64,000 nt of DNA from JADLGL01 sp050184415 (GTDB lineage: Bacteria; Pseudomonadota; Alphaproteobacteria; Rhizobiales; Kaistiaceae): NCBI GenBank assembly GCA_050184415.1, contig JBFXAJ010000008.1, positions 1-64,000 of the forward strand, read 5' to 3'. A model generated the notes under the pieces. It saw only the letters and a list, made by a program, of their open reading frames with translations. It ran no database searches and was not told the DNA's origin. Below are positions 27,343 to 37,085 of the stretch, piece by piece; position 1 is the first letter of the stretch; each line of letters starts with the position of its first letter. Made by a program: the position numbers and the translations under genes.

Positions 27343-28022
27343 TGCCCAAGCTCCCGTGACCAGTTGATGGCGTTGACGTAGATTCCGAGCGGGTTGGCGC
27401 GCAGCCGATCGGCGTTGCGGGGCACCTGCACGACGATGGTGAGGATGGCAGTCCAGCGGGTCGTCTCGGCGAGCTGGCCGTTCTCGTACCGGCGCTCGAC
27501 CCAGGCGACTCGGAAGCTGTCGGGCGACGCCCGAATGACGCTGGAGACGTCGACCGCGATCTGTTGTCGGCCGACTTTGGTGAAAGGGTCGCTCGACCGC
27601 GCGTAGTCGTTGAGCGCTATCGCGCCACGGTCGGTCGTGAAATCGTAGGCGCGCAGCCAATTCTGCCGGACGATGATGGCGTCGGACGGAATCGAGCGGA
27701 CCTGCTCGATGAAGTGCGCGAGATGAAAGGCGATCTGCGGATCGGTCGGACGATAGTCTGCGACCGCCGGTGCGACCGCCTGTGCCTGGCCGAGCCTATC
27801 GACCTGCACCACCCATGGCACGATCGTGCCGCGGGCCGATTGCCAGACGAGCGCTGCCGCGAAGCTGGCGGAGAGGACCAAAGAACCGAAGGCCATGAGC
27901 CGCCAATTCTTCGCCTGGGCCCGCGCGGCGCCAATGCGCTCGTCCCAAACCTGAGCGGCGCGCTGGTATGGCGTTTCGGGTTCGGGCGCTTTTCCGTAGT
28001 GGGTCGAGGGTCTTTTGAACAT
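27339..28022 (-). CDS. trbF: TrbF (VirB8-like) inner-membrane channel protein
   Basis: The 227-aa bitopic protein has one membrane segment ('LMAFGSLVLSASFAAALVWQ', about 43-62) and a periplasmic NTF2-like VirB8 domain with 'VPWVVQVDRLGQAQAVAP', 'QIAFHLAHFIEQVRSIPSDA' and 'SFRVAWVERRYENGQL'. VirB8-type proteins nucleate assembly of the type IV channel. Length is normal. It starts on the base where trbL ends (TGATG), so the two genes are coupled. Confidence 0.95.
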
Positions 28023-29374
28023 CAGCGGTCGCCTCCGGAGAGATTGATTGAAGAGCCGCCGCCATGGCTGTCGCCGGCGCGCACGGCGTGGGCGGCCGCG
28101 GTCACACCGTGGCTCAAGGCCTGAGAGCGCTTCATGCGCCGGGCCCAGGCCGGTGGCCCGTCAGCCGCGGCGAGCGGCGCAGCCTCGGCCGCGCTTCCAC
28201 CGATGGTGCCCATGGTCGACGTGCCGCCCGTGGCGGCGAACGTGGATTTGGCGCCACTGGAGAAGCTCGATTTCATGCTGTCTGCTGCGTGGGCGGCCGC
28301 GCGCCGCAGCGGTGAGGTGGCGGCCGCGCCAGCGGTGCGAGCAACGCCGCCGAGTCCGGAACCGACGGCAGCCGCGCCCGACTGACCAGCCGCGCCGAGG
28401 CTGTAGGCGGTCGAAGCGCCACCGGCCATCGCCGCGCCCCCGCGCGCGGCGGCAGCGGTTCCGGAAAGAGCGGCGCCGCCGCTGCGCAGAGCCATTCCAC
28501 CCGCTGCACCGGCCGCGACCAGAGCCCCACCTGCCGCGAGTCCGGTTCCCACCGCCGCGCCTGCACCGAGCTGCGGACCGCCGGAGACGAGGCCGTTGGC
28601 GATGCCGGGACCGAAGATTCCGAGACCCAGCAGCGACAGTGCGGCGAGCACGATCGCCATGGCCTGGTCGATCGTCGGCGTCTGGCCAGCGAAACCGGCG
28701 GTGAACTGGCCGAACAACGTCGAGCCAATGCCGATGATAACGGCGAGCACCAGCACCTTGATGCCGGAGGATACGACGTTGCCCAGCACACGCTCGGCCA
28801 TGAACGCGGACTTGCCGAACAGGCCGAAGGGGATGAGCACGAAGCCAGCGAGCGTGGTGAGCTTGAACTCGATGAGCGTGACGAAGAGCTGGACGGCGAG
28901 GATGAAGAAGGCGAGCAGCACCAGCGCCCAGGCAAACAACAGGCAGACGATCTGGATGAAGTTCTCGAAGAAAGCGATCCAGCCCATCAGGTCGGAAATG
29001 GATTCGAGCAGCGGTCGACCAGCGTCGAGCCCGGTCTGGGCGACTCTGCCCGGGCGCAACAAATCCTCGACGGTGAAACCCGTGCCCGACGCCTTCAGGC
29101 CGAGCCCCGCGAAGCTCTCGAAGACGATGCGGGCGAGGTTGTTCCAGTTTCCGATGATGTAGGCGAAGGCGCCGATGAACAGAGTCTTCTTGACGAGGCG
29201 CGCCATGATGTCGTCGTCGGCGCCCCAGCTCCAGAATAGGGCGGCGAGCGTCACGTCGATGACGATCAGCGTCGTGGCAATGAATGCCACTTCGCCGCTG
29301 AGCAGGGCGAAGCCGCTATCGATATAGCGGGTGAAGACCTCGAGGAACTGGTCGATGACGCCGGTGCCGCCCAT
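28022..29374 (-). CDS. trbL: TrbL (VirB6-like) polytopic channel protein
   Basis: The 450-aa inner-membrane protein has about six transmembrane segments in residues 1-290. A low-complexity Ala/Gly-rich tail follows (about 290-450, for example 'AAGGALVAAGAAGGMALRSG'), a usual feature of TrbL. Family landmarks are 'FLEVFTRYIDSGFALLSGEV' at the N-terminus, 'FVTLIEFKLTTLAGFVLIPF' and 'LFGKSAFMAERVLGNVVSSG'. It forms part of the translocation pore. The repetitive tail is expected to vary among relatives. The gene lies between trbK and trbF. Confidence 0.95.
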   Translation of the reverse strand: MGGTGVIDQFLEVFTRYIDSGFALLSGEVAFIATTLIVIDVTLAALFWSWGADDDIMARLVKKTLFIGAFAYIIGNWNNLARIVFESFAGLGLKASGTGFTVEDLLRPGRVAQTGLDAGRPLLESISDLMGWIAFFENFIQIVCLLFAWALVLLAFFILAVQLFVTLIEFKLTTLAGFVLIPFGLFGKSAFMAERVLGNVVSSGIKVLVLAVIIGIGSTLFGQFTAGFAGQTPTIDQAMAIVLAALSLLGLGIFGPGIANGLVSGGPQLGAGAAVGTGLAAGGALVAAGAAGGMALRSGGAALSGTAAAARGGAAMAGGASTAYSLGAAGQSGAAAVGSGLGGVARTAGAAATSPLRRAAAHAADSMKSSFSSGAKSTFAATGGTSTMGTIGGSAAEAAPLAAADGPPAWARRMKRSQALSHGVTAAAHAVRAGDSHGGGSSINLSGGDR

Positions 29375-29377
29375 GGT

Positions 29378-29668
29378 TTACTGCCCGTCCTGTAGCTGGC
29401 GCGATGCTGGCGCGGGAGTAACGCCAAGGAAGCGGTCGCGGGTTTCGGCCCAGGTGCGCAAGCATTCGGTATCGCGCGCAGCGGCCTCGCCGAGCAGTTG
29501 GCAGCGCCGTTGTGCCTCGCGAAGCGGATCGGCCGGCGTGTCTCGAACTGGCCGCAACACTTGGCCCGCCGGCTCTTCCTCTTTCCGGGTCATTTCGATC
29601 GCCGTCGCCGTGATGGCGACGGCGACAAAGACGATGGCGCCGAGGCGTGCCAAAAGCTTGCCGTCCAT
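29378..29668 (-). CDS. trbK: TrbK-like (TrbK-alt) entry-exclusion candidate
   Basis: This 96-aa protein has an N-terminal membrane segment ('LLARLGAIVFVAVAITATAI', residues 4-23). A short charged periplasmic part with three cysteines follows ('RRCQLLGEAAARDTECLRTW'). Size, position between trbJ and trbL, and the CxxL...EC pattern match the alternative TrbK proteins of alphaproteobacterial trb operons. TrbK in RP4 blocks uptake of a second copy of the same element; that function is inferred. ATG 29668 puts the membrane segment at the start. Confidence 0.8.
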   Translation of the reverse strand: MDGKLLARLGAIVFVAVAITATAIEMTRKEEEPAGQVLRPVRDTPADPLREAQRRCQLLGEAAARDTECLRTWAETRDRFLGVTPAPASRQLQDGQ

Positions 29669-29690
29669 GAGATGATCCTCTCGGTGGGCC

Positions 29691-30452
29691 TCAATTGCCA
29701 TTCGGGAACATGCTGGCATTGCCGGGTTGGTAGCCAACGCCCGGCGTCAGGAAGCGGCGGCGCTGCTCACGGCCCTGCTCGGCCGCCGCAGCGCGCTCCG
29801 CTTCGGACAGTGTTTGAGCCCGTCCGTTCGCGGCGACGACGGCTGTGAGATCGGCGAGCTGCTGGGCCTGGAGCGCGAGAAGCTGGTTGCCGGCCTGCGA
29901 CGCCTGCAAGGCGCCGGTCGCGCTCTGGCTTTGGCCGATGAGCGCCGACATCTCGGCGCGGTTGGTGTCGATGTTGCCGACGACGCCGGCCTGAACCCGC
30001 ATGGCGTCCTGCAGTCCGCCGACGGTGTTCTGCCAGCGCTCGCGCGCTTGCGCAACGAGCTGCTGGTCAGACGCCGACATCGACGCGTTGCCGTAGGTGG
30101 ATGTGAACGCCTGGTCGATCTGTTGGACGTCGTAGGCGATGCGCTGCGCTTCGCCGAGGAGCTGCTGCGTCCGCTGCAGGGACAGCTGCAGGCGCTGAAG
30201 CGAGGAGTAAGGCAGGCTCGCCAGGTTGCGCGCCTGATTGATGAGCATCGTCGCTTCGTTCTGAAGCGAGGTGATCTGATTGTTGATCTGCTCCAGCGCG
30301 CGAGCCGCGGAGAGAACATTCTGCACATAGTTCGTCGGGTCGTAGACGACCCATTGCGCGGACGCCGGCTGGACCATCATGGGCGAGAGCGCCACAGGAA
30401 TGGAAAGGATCGACGCGGCGAGAAGCGCCGCGCGTGAGCGACGGAAGATCAT
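29691..30452 (-). CDS. trbJ: TrbJ (VirB5-like) pilus-associated protein
   Basis: The 253-aa secreted protein has a signal peptide (cut near 'QPASAQ', residue 33). A long helical coiled region follows: 'AARALEQINNQITSLQNEAT', 'SLQRLQLSLQRTQQLLGEAQ' and 'LALQAQQLADLTAVVAANGR', matching TrbJ/VirB5. The motif 'WVVYDPTNYVQN' right after the signal is a TrbJ hallmark. It sits at the tip of the conjugative pilus in known systems. It overlaps trbE by 4 bases. Confidence 0.93.
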   Translation of the reverse strand: MIFRRSRAALLAASILSIPVALSPMMVQPASAQWVVYDPTNYVQNVLSAARALEQINNQITSLQNEATMLINQARNLASLPYSSLQRLQLSLQRTQQLLGEAQRIAYDVQQIDQAFTSTYGNASMSASDQQLVAQARERWQNTVGGLQDAMRVQAGVVGNIDTNRAEMSALIGQSQSATGALQASQAGNQLLALQAQQLADLTAVVAANGRAQTLSEAERAAAAEQGREQRRRFLTPGVGYQPGNASMFPNGN

Positions 30453-32887
30453 GGCTGGGTCTCCAGGTTGTTGAGGTTGGGGATGAGGTCGGCGGCCCAG
30501 GCGACGCCGCGCAGACGAAGCCAGGCCGGCAGAAAACCCCCGCGGCCGTGTTCTGCGACGACGCGCTCGATCGCAGCCTGATCGGTTTTTGAGGAGGCGG
30601 CGCAGAGCGCCAACGCCACGTCGGACAGACCAAGTTCGAAGAGCCGGTTGCCGCGGCGGGATTGGCAATAATAGTCGCGCTTCGGCATCGCGCGGGCGAG
30701 GATCTCGATCTGGCGGTCATTGAGCCCGAAGCGACGGTAGATCGCGGTGATCTGCGGCTCGATCGCGCGCTCGTTCGGCAATAGCAGCCGGGTCTGACAG
30801 CTCTCGACGATGGCCGGGGCGATCGCCGAGCTATCGATGTCGGAGAGCGATTGGGTGGCGAAGACGACAGACGCGTTCTTCTTGCGAAGGGTCTTCAGCC
30901 ACTCGCGAAGCTGGCCGGCGAAATCCTCATCATCGAGCGCCAGCCAGCCTTCATCGACGATGATCAGCGTGGGGCTGCCATCGAGGCGGTCCTCGATGCG
31001 GTGGAAGAGATAGGCGAGCACGGCCGGTGCGGCGGCCGTGCCGATCAGGCCCTCGGTCTCGAACGCCTGCACGAAGGCTTCGCCAAGTTGCTCGCTCTCG
31101 GCGTCGAGCAGCCGGCCATAGGCGCCGCCGACGCAATAGGGCCGAAGCGCCTGTTTGAGGTCATTCGATTGAAGGAGGACGGCGAGTCCGGTGAGCGTGC
31201 GTTCGCCTACAGGCGCACTGGCCAGCGAGGTCAGCGCCGTCCAGATGTATTCCTTGACCTCGGGCGCGATCGTCACGCCCTCGCGCTGCAGAATCGCGAC
31301 GATCCAATCCGCCGCCCACGCGCGTTCCGGCACGTGGTGGATGCCGGCGAGCGGTTGCAGCGAGACGCTGTCAGCGGCGCCTTCGGTGAGGCCGCCACCG
31401 AGGTCGTGCCAGTCTCCGCCCATCGCGAGCGCGGCCGCACGGATTGAGCCGCCGAAGTCGAAGGCGAAAACCTGTGAGCCGAGATAGCGCCGGAACTGGA
31501 GCGCCATCAGCGCCAGGAGCACGGATTTGCCGGCCCCGGTCGGCCCGACGACAAGCGTGTGACCGACGTCGCCGACATGAAGGGAAAACCGGAACGGGGT
31601 CGAGCCTTCGGTCCTGCCGTAAAGCAAGGGGGGCTGCCCGAAATGCTCGTCCCGTTCCGGCCCCGCCCACACCGCCGACAGCGGAATCATGTGGGCGAGA
31701 TTGAGCGTCGAGATCGGCGGTTGCCGGACGTTGGCGTAGACATGGCCCGGCAACGAGCCAAGCCAGGCGTCAACCGCGTTGATCGTCTCCGCCATCGCGG
31801 TGAAGTCGCGGCCCTGAACGATCTTCTCCACCAGACGCAGCTTCTCCGCTGCGATGCGCGGATCGGCGTCCCAGACAGCGACCGTCGCGGTGACATAGGC
31901 CTGACCGGCATAGTCGGCGCCGAGTTCCTGCAGCGCGAGGTCGGCATCGGCTGCCTTGTTCGCCGCATCGGTGTCGACGAGCACCGAAGCCTCGTTGGTC
32001 ATCACCTCCTTGAGGATCGCCATGATGCTTTTGCGCTTGGCGAACCATTGCCGCCGGATCTTGGTGAGCAGCTTGGTGGCGTCGGTCTTGTCGAGGAGGA
32101 CAGCGCGCGTCGACCAGCGATATGGAAAGGCGAGCCGGTTGACGTCGTCGAGCAGCCCGGGCGTGGTCGCGGTCGGAAAACCGACAATGGTGAGGATGCG
32201 GAGATGCGTGTCGCCCAGGCGCGGCTCCAGTCCGCCGGTGAGCGGCTGATCGGCCAGCAACGCATCGAGATACATCGGCGTCTCTGGCACGCGCACGCGA
32301 TGGCGCTTGGTCGAGAGGGTCGAATGCAGATAAGTCAGCGTCTCGCCATCGTCGAGCCACGCGCATTCCGGCATGAAGTTCTCGATGAGCTGAAGCACGC
32401 GGTCGGTGCGATCGGCGAAGGCGCGCAACGCCTCATGAGGGTCAAGGCCGTTGTCGGCCTTGCCTTCATAGAGCCAGCTCTCGGCGCGGGCGGCGTCCTC
32501 GGCCGGCGGCAGATAGACAAAGGTCAGGAAGTAGCTCGACTCGAAGTGCGAGGCGTCTTCCTCGAAATCGGCCTTGCGCTCGGCGTCGACCAGGGCTGAC
32601 GCCGCCTCGGGAAAACGGCTCGCCGGATAGGCGCCGGCGCCATGGCGCTGCGCCTCGACGAAAATCGCCCATCCCGAGCCGAGCCGGCGGAAGGCGTTGT
32701 TGAGCCGGCCCGCGACGGCGACGAGTTCGGCCGGCACCGCAGAGTCGAGGTCGGGACCACGGAAGCGGGCGGTGCGTTGGAAGCTGCCGTCCTTGTTGAG
32801 GACGATGCCCTCGCCCGCGAGCGCGGCCCAGGGCAGGAAGTCCGCGAGTCGGGTTGAGGTCCGGCGATATTCGGCAAGGTTCATCAT
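30449..32887 (-). CDS. trbE: TrbE (VirB4-like) conjugation ATPase
   Basis: This 812-aa cytoplasmic ATPase drives channel assembly and substrate transfer. It shows the CagE/TrbE/VirB4 N-terminal domain ('FLPWAALAGEGIVLNKDGSF'), Walker A 'VVGPTGAGKSVLLALM' in mid-protein, Walker B 'TLIIVDEGWLALDDEDFAG' and the 'VVFATQSLSDID' segment. Length is standard for TrbE. The start is ATG 32887 or the adjacent ATG 32884. It lies 7 bases after trbD and overlaps trbJ. Confidence 0.96.
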   Translation of the reverse strand: MMNLAEYRRTSTRLADFLPWAALAGEGIVLNKDGSFQRTARFRGPDLDSAVPAELVAVAGRLNNAFRRLGSGWAIFVEAQRHGAGAYPASRFPEAASALVDAERKADFEEDASHFESSYFLTFVYLPPAEDAARAESWLYEGKADNGLDPHEALRAFADRTDRVLQLIENFMPECAWLDDGETLTYLHSTLSTKRHRVRVPETPMYLDALLADQPLTGGLEPRLGDTHLRILTIVGFPTATTPGLLDDVNRLAFPYRWSTRAVLLDKTDATKLLTKIRRQWFAKRKSIMAILKEVMTNEASVLVDTDAANKAADADLALQELGADYAGQAYVTATVAVWDADPRIAAEKLRLVEKIVQGRDFTAMAETINAVDAWLGSLPGHVYANVRQPPISTLNLAHMIPLSAVWAGPERDEHFGQPPLLYGRTEGSTPFRFSLHVGDVGHTLVVGPTGAGKSVLLALMALQFRRYLGSQVFAFDFGGSIRAAALAMGGDWHDLGGGLTEGAADSVSLQPLAGIHHVPERAWAADWIVAILQREGVTIAPEVKEYIWTALTSLASAPVGERTLTGLAVLLQSNDLKQALRPYCVGGAYGRLLDAESEQLGEAFVQAFETEGLIGTAAAPAVLAYLFHRIEDRLDGSPTLIIVDEGWLALDDEDFAGQLREWLKTLRKKNASVVFATQSLSDIDSSAIAPAIVESCQTRLLLPNERAIEPQITAIYRRFGLNDRQIEILARAMPKRDYYCQSRRGNRLFELGLSDVALALCAASSKTDQAAIERVVAEHGRGGFLPAWLRLRGVAWAADLIPNLNNLETQP

Positions 32888-32894
32888 TGGGGCC

Positions 32895-33176
32895 TCACGC
32901 GCTCAGATGGCCGGGGATGCGCAGGTGACGGCGCACCACGTCGACGAATTGCGGATCGCGTTTGGCCGCCCACACGGCCGCGAAATGCCCGACCGCCCAG
33001 AGCCCGAGACCGACAAGCCAGAGGCGCAGGCCGAGGCCGAGCGCCGCCGCCAGCGTGCCGTTGAGAATAGCAATCGAGCGCGGCGCGCCGCCGAGCAGGA
33101 TGTGCTCGGTGAGCGCCCGATGAACCGGGACGGCGTAGCCTGGCACGTCGCCGGCGCTGTCGATCAGTCTCGCCAT
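32895..33176 (-). CDS. trbD: TrbD (VirB3-like) inner-membrane protein
   Basis: The 93-aa protein has two adjacent membrane stretches ('ILNGTLAAALGLGLRLWLVG' and 'LGLWAVGHFAAVWAA') and the VirB3/TrbD N-terminal segment 'GYAVPVHRALTEHILLGGAP'. It ends 'DPQFVDVVRRHLRIPGHL'. VirB3-type proteins work with the VirB4 ATPase encoded next. The ATG at 33176 overlaps the trbC stop by one base. Confidence 0.93.
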   Translation of the reverse strand: MARLIDSAGDVPGYAVPVHRALTEHILLGGAPRSIAILNGTLAAALGLGLRLWLVGLGLWAVGHFAAVWAAKRDPQFVDVVRRHLRIPGHLSA

Positions 33177-33508
33177 CAGACGAGCGCTCCGCCGCCGAAG
33201 GAGAAGAACGACAGGAAGAAGCTCGACGCGGCGAAGGCGATCGAGAGGCCGAACACGATCTGGATTAATTTTCGGGCTCCGCCCGACGTGTCGCCGAAGG
33301 CCAGTGTCAGGCCGGTGATGATGATGATCATCACGGCGATGATCTTGGCGACCGGCCCCTCGATGGATTCGAGGATCGACTGCAGCGGCGCTTCCCAAGG
33401 CATGGACGAGCCGGAAGCGTAGGCGGCCGGCGCAATCATCATGCTGACGACGGTGACGGACACGGCCGTCGCGATATGACGACGAATGCGCAGGGCATGG
33501 CGGATCAT
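33176..33508 (-). CDS. trbC: TrbC (VirB2-like) pilin
   Basis: The 110-aa prepilin has a long leader with a signal-peptide core and cut site near 'APAAYASGSSMPWE' (residue 33). Two hydrophobic helices follow ('IIAVMIIIITGLTLAFGD' and 'SIAFAASSFFLSFFSFGGG'), separated by a short charged loop, as in VirB2/TrbC pilins. RP4 TrbC is cyclised by the TraF peptidase; a TraF-like peptidase is encoded at 40247, so cyclisation is possible here. ATG overlaps the trbB stop. Confidence 0.93.
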   Translation of the reverse strand: MIRHALRIRRHIATAVSVTVVSMMIAPAAYASGSSMPWEAPLQSILESIEGPVAKIIAVMIIIITGLTLAFGDTSGGARKLIQIVFGLSIAFAASSFFLSFFSFGGGALV

Positions 33509-34488
33509 GCGGGGTCTCCTGAGACGGGCTGGGTTGCGGGGATGACGCGGTAGTCGCCGTCCGGCTGGAGGCCTTCGACGCGGGCGAGTTCGGCGAGGCG
33601 ACGGTTTGAGCCGCGGCCGCTGAGCACCGCGACGAGATCGATCGTCTCGGCAATCAGCGCGCGCGGGACGGTGATGACGGCTTCCTGAATGAGCTGTTCG
33701 AGGCGGCGGAGCGCGCCGAGTGCGGTGCCGGCGTGGATCGTGCCGATGCCGCCCGGGTGGCCCGTCCCCCAGGCCTTGAGCAAATCCAGCGCCTCGGCGC
33801 CGCGCACTTCTCCGATCGGAATGCGATCTGGGCGCAAGCGAAGCGAGGAGCGGACAAGATCGGAGAGCGAGGCGACGCCGTCCTTGGTTCGCATCGCGAC
33901 CAGGTTGGGCGCGGCGCATTGCAGCTCGCGCGTGTCCTCGATCAGCACGACGCGATCGAAGGTCTTCGATACTTCGGCGAGCAAGGCGTTGGTGAGCGTG
34001 GTCTTGCCGGTCGACGTGCCGCCGGCGACGAGAATGTTTCGGCGGTCCGCGACGGCGCGACGGAGCAGTTCCGCCTGTTCAGCGGACATGATCTCGGAGG
34101 CGACGTAGTCAGCGAGCGTGAAGACGGCGACGGCAGGTTTGCGGATCGCGAACGCGGGGGCCGCGACGACAGGCGGCAAGAGACCTTCGAAGCGCTCCCC
34201 TGTCTCGGGAAGCTCGGCCGAGACGCGCGGCGAACCGGAATGAACCTCGGCGCCGACATGATGCGCGACGAGGCGAATAATGCGTTCGCCGTCTGCGGGA
34301 GACAGGCGCTCGCCAGTGTCGGAGAGCCCCTCGGACAGCCGGTCGATCCAGAGCCGCCCGTCGGGATTGAGCATCACCTCGACGATCGACGGGTCTTCCA
34401 GGAATCCGGCGATGGCGGGGCCGAGGGCCGTACGCAGCATGCGCGCGCCTCGAAGGATCGCCTCTGATTGCTGGTGAGAAACCGCCAT
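33505..34488 (-). CDS. trbB: TrbB (VirB11-like) secretion ATPase
   Basis: The 327-aa hexameric ATPase shows Walker A 'GGTSTGKTT' (156-164), an Asp box 'VVLIEDTRELQ', 'VRSSLRLRPDRIPIGEVRG' and the His box 'GTGHPGGIGTIHAG'. These are the core signatures of VirB11/TrbB. It acts at the inner face of the inner membrane in pilus assembly and DNA transfer. It is the first gene of the trb operon; 168 bases separate it from the upstream CopG-like gene, so a promoter may lie at 34489-34657. Confidence 0.96.
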   Translation of the reverse strand: MAVSHQQSEAILRGARMLRTALGPAIAGFLEDPSIVEVMLNPDGRLWIDRLSEGLSDTGERLSPADGERIIRLVAHHVGAEVHSGSPRVSAELPETGERFEGLLPPVVAAPAFAIRKPAVAVFTLADYVASEIMSAEQAELLRRAVADRRNILVAGGTSTGKTTLTNALLAEVSKTFDRVVLIEDTRELQCAAPNLVAMRTKDGVASLSDLVRSSLRLRPDRIPIGEVRGAEALDLLKAWGTGHPGGIGTIHAGTALGALRRLEQLIQEAVITVPRALIAETIDLVAVLSGRGSNRRLAELARVEGLQPDGDYRVIPATQPVSGDPA

Positions 34489-34657
34489 GTCGTCCCCGTT
34501 CTGCGCGGGACCGCAAACACGCGGCCCTGGATCGGGGATCAGTAGAGGAGGCAGAAATCAGGGCATGACAACAACCAGAATGGGGTCGTAGTGCTCTGGC
34601 GTACAAAGACAGGGACACGGCGGAACTGCCAAACTCTTGCGACACGTTACGCGATGG

Positions 34658-35089
34658 TTATTCCGCGCCCGTGATGCCAGTGACGTCTTCCGAAATCTCC
34701 TCGCGCACCTTGGGTCCCTTCGCGAGTCGCCGCCCGAGTGCGGCGACGAAGGCGTCGTACCGTTCACCCGCCTGTGCGCGTGCGGCCGCCTGGGCTGGCT
34801 CAGGCAACGGCGGATTGATGGTGAGCCAGTGGCGGACGAAAACTGCCAGCATTTCCACTGAAATGCCGAGGTCGCGCTCCATGCGCGTTGTGCGCCGATC
34901 GAGCTGATCCAGCCGCTTGGTAGTCGCCGCTTCCTGTCGCTCGGCGGCGTCGGGCGACAGGAAGGATGCGATCGCCGCTTCCGCGACCAGAGATCGCGAT
35001 TGATCGCGACGCGCGGCATAAGCGGCGAGCGCCTTCATGATGTCCGGATCGAGATAGACCGAGAGGCGCTGCTTCTTCGGAATCTTCAT
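34658..35089 (-). CDS. CopG/RHH-type regulator between traG and trbB
   Basis: The roughly 143-aa protein starts 'MKIPKKQRLSVYLDPDIMKA', then 'LAAYAARRDQSRSLVAEAAI', a ribbon-helix-helix DNA-binding fold. A helical segment follows ('RLDQLDRRTTRMERDLGISV') that could be a coiled coil. It is the CopG-family gene regularly found between traG and trbB in this element type. It may repress the transfer operon or aid relaxosome formation; this is inferred. ATG 35089 is chosen; GTG 35095 is possible. It follows traG by about 10 bases. Confidence 0.9.
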   Translation of the reverse strand: MKIPKKQRLSVYLDPDIMKALAAYAARRDQSRSLVAEAAIASFLSPDAAERQEAATTKRLDQLDRRTTRMERDLGISVEMLAVFVRHWLTINPPLPEPAQAAARAQAGERYDAFVAALGRRLAKGPKVREEISEDVTGITGAE

Positions 35090-35099
35090 GATCACACGC

Positions 35100-37085
35100 T
35101 CAGAGGTCCATCCCGTCGTTGGGATCGAGCGAGACCTGCCGCGCGACGCCCTGCATGACCTGGTTCAGCCGGCCTGCGCGCGCGGCGTCGTCATCGGCGT
35201 CGTCGGCGCGATCGATGTCGAACTCATTGTCGATCGGAGTTTTCTTCTCGACAGGCTTCACGGCGGTCAGCTCCGGTTGCTGACGCCGTTCAGAGCCGGT
35301 TGTGTCGTCATCGCTCGTACCGTCTTGCTGAGTGGCTGGATCGAGCTGCGGCTGCAACGGCAATGGCAGGGCGCTCCAATCGTCCGGCTTTCCCGCCGCC
35401 GGCTTTGCGAGCGCTGGCGGCGGCAGCACACGCTCCTGGAAGCGCCGATCCTCGAAGTAGCGCGCCTTCTTCGCGCGGATCGGCGGCGTGCCGGCGACCA
35501 TGACGATCTCGTCGGCGGGCGGGAGCTGCATCACCTCGCCCGGTGTCAACAGGGGGCGCGCGGTCTCCGAGCGCGAGACCATCAGGTGGCCGAGCCAGGG
35601 GCTGAGCCGGTGTCCCGCATAGTTGCGCATCGCGCGCATCTCGGTCGCCGTCCCGAGCGCGTCAGAAACACGTTTGGCGGTGCGCTCGTCGTTGGTAGCG
35701 AAGCTGATCCTCACATGGCAGTTGTCGAGAATGGAGTTGTTGGGGCCATAAGCCTTTTCGATCTGATTGAGCGACTGTGCGATGAGGAAGCTCTTCAATC
35801 CGTAGCCGGCCATGAAGGCGAGCGCGGACTCGAAGAAGTCGAGCCGCCCCAGCGCGGGAAACTCGTCGAGCATGAGCAGCAGCCGATGTCGCCGCCCTTT
35901 GGCGTTAAGATCTTCCGTCAATCGGCGTCCGACCTGATTGAGGATCAGGCGGATCAGCGGCTTGGTGCGCGCTATGTCGGATGGCGGCACTACGAGGTAG
36001 AGCGTCGATGGCCGCGCTCCGCCGACGATGTCGGTGATGCGCCAATCGCAGCGGCGCGTCACCTCCGCAACAACGGGATCGCGATAGAGGCCGAGAAAGG
36101 ACATCGCGGTCGAAAGGACGCCCGAGCGCTCGTTGTCGGATTTGTTGAGCAACTCACGCGCAGCGCTGGCGATCACCGGATGGGGTCCGGCATCGCCGAG
36201 ATGCGCGGTCTTCATCATGGCCGCGAGCGTCGACTCGATCGGCCGTTTGGGATCGGACAGGAAGGCGGCGACGCCCGCCAGCGTCTTGTCCGCCTCGGCA
36301 TAGAGGACGTGGAGGATGGCGCCGACCAGCAGCGCGTGGGACGTCTTCTCCCAGTGATTGCGGCGTTCCAAACTCCCTTCGGGATCGACCAGGATGTCGG
36401 CGATGTTCTGGACGTCGCGGACCTCCCACTCGCCGCGGCGGACCTCGAGAAGTGGATTGTAGGCGGCGGACTTCGCGTTGGTCGGATCGAACAGCAGCAC
36501 GCGGCCATGCCGAGCACGAAAGCCGGCTGTGATCTGCCAATTCTCGCCCTTGATGTCGTGAACGATGGCGGAGCCCGGCCAGGTCAGCAGCGAAGGCACG
36601 ACCAGGCCGACGCCCTTGCCGGAGCGGGTCGGCGCAAAGCAGAGCACATGCTCCGGACCGTCATGACGCAGGTAGGTGTGGTCGAACTTTCCGATCACGA
36701 CGCCATCGGGTCCGAGCAATCCGGCGGCCCGCACTTCGTTGGCGCGCGCCCAGCGGGCCGACCCATAGGTCTCGACATTCTTGGCTTCGCGCGCACGCCA
36801 GACCGACATGCCGATGGCGAATGCGATGGCGATGAAGCCACCCGATGCCGCGATATAGGCGCCCTCGACGAAAACGTGGGGCGCATAGGCGTCATAGAAA
36901 TACCACCACCAGAAAAACGCCGGCGGATAGTAGATCGGCCAGCCGAAGAGCTCGAACCAAGGCCGGCCGAGTTGCGGCTGGAAGCCGAGCTGCCAAGCCG
37001 TCCACTGCGTCGCGGCCCAGGTCGTAGCGAGCACGATCAGGGAGACGACGAGAATTTGACCCCAGAGGATTTTAGTGGCCGACAT
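35100..37085 (-). CDS. traG: TraG (VirD4-type) coupling protein
   Basis: This 661-aa inner-membrane ATPase links the relaxase-DNA complex to the Trb channel. Two N-terminal membrane segments are visible ('ILVVSLIVLATTWAA', 'AYIAASGGFIAIAFAIGMSV'). Walker A is 'FAPTRSGKGVGLVVPSLLTW', Walker B lies in 'RLLLMLDEFPALGRLDFFES', and 'FLIAQSLNQIEKAYG' follows. The C-terminus is acidic and variable ('EFDIDRADDADDD'), typical of TraG. It is the first gene after the relaxase gene on the same strand, 31 bases downstream. Confidence 0.96.
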   Translation of the reverse strand: MSATKILWGQILVVSLIVLATTWAATQWTAWQLGFQPQLGRPWFELFGWPIYYPPAFFWWWYFYDAYAPHVFVEGAYIAASGGFIAIAFAIGMSVWRAREAKNVETYGSARWARANEVRAAGLLGPDGVVIGKFDHTYLRHDGPEHVLCFAPTRSGKGVGLVVPSLLTWPGSAIVHDIKGENWQITAGFRARHGRVLLFDPTNAKSAAYNPLLEVRRGEWEVRDVQNIADILVDPEGSLERRNHWEKTSHALLVGAILHVLYAEADKTLAGVAAFLSDPKRPIESTLAAMMKTAHLGDAGPHPVIASAARELLNKSDNERSGVLSTAMSFLGLYRDPVVAEVTRRCDWRITDIVGGARPSTLYLVVPPSDIARTKPLIRLILNQVGRRLTEDLNAKGRRHRLLLMLDEFPALGRLDFFESALAFMAGYGLKSFLIAQSLNQIEKAYGPNNSILDNCHVRISFATNDERTAKRVSDALGTATEMRAMRNYAGHRLSPWLGHLMVSRSETARPLLTPGEVMQLPPADEIVMVAGTPPIRAKKARYFEDRRFQERVLPPPALAKPAAGKPDDWSALPLPLQPQLDPATQQDGTSDDDTTGSERRQQPELTAVKPVEKKTPIDNEFDIDRADDADDDAARAGRLNQVMQGVARQVSLDPNDGMDL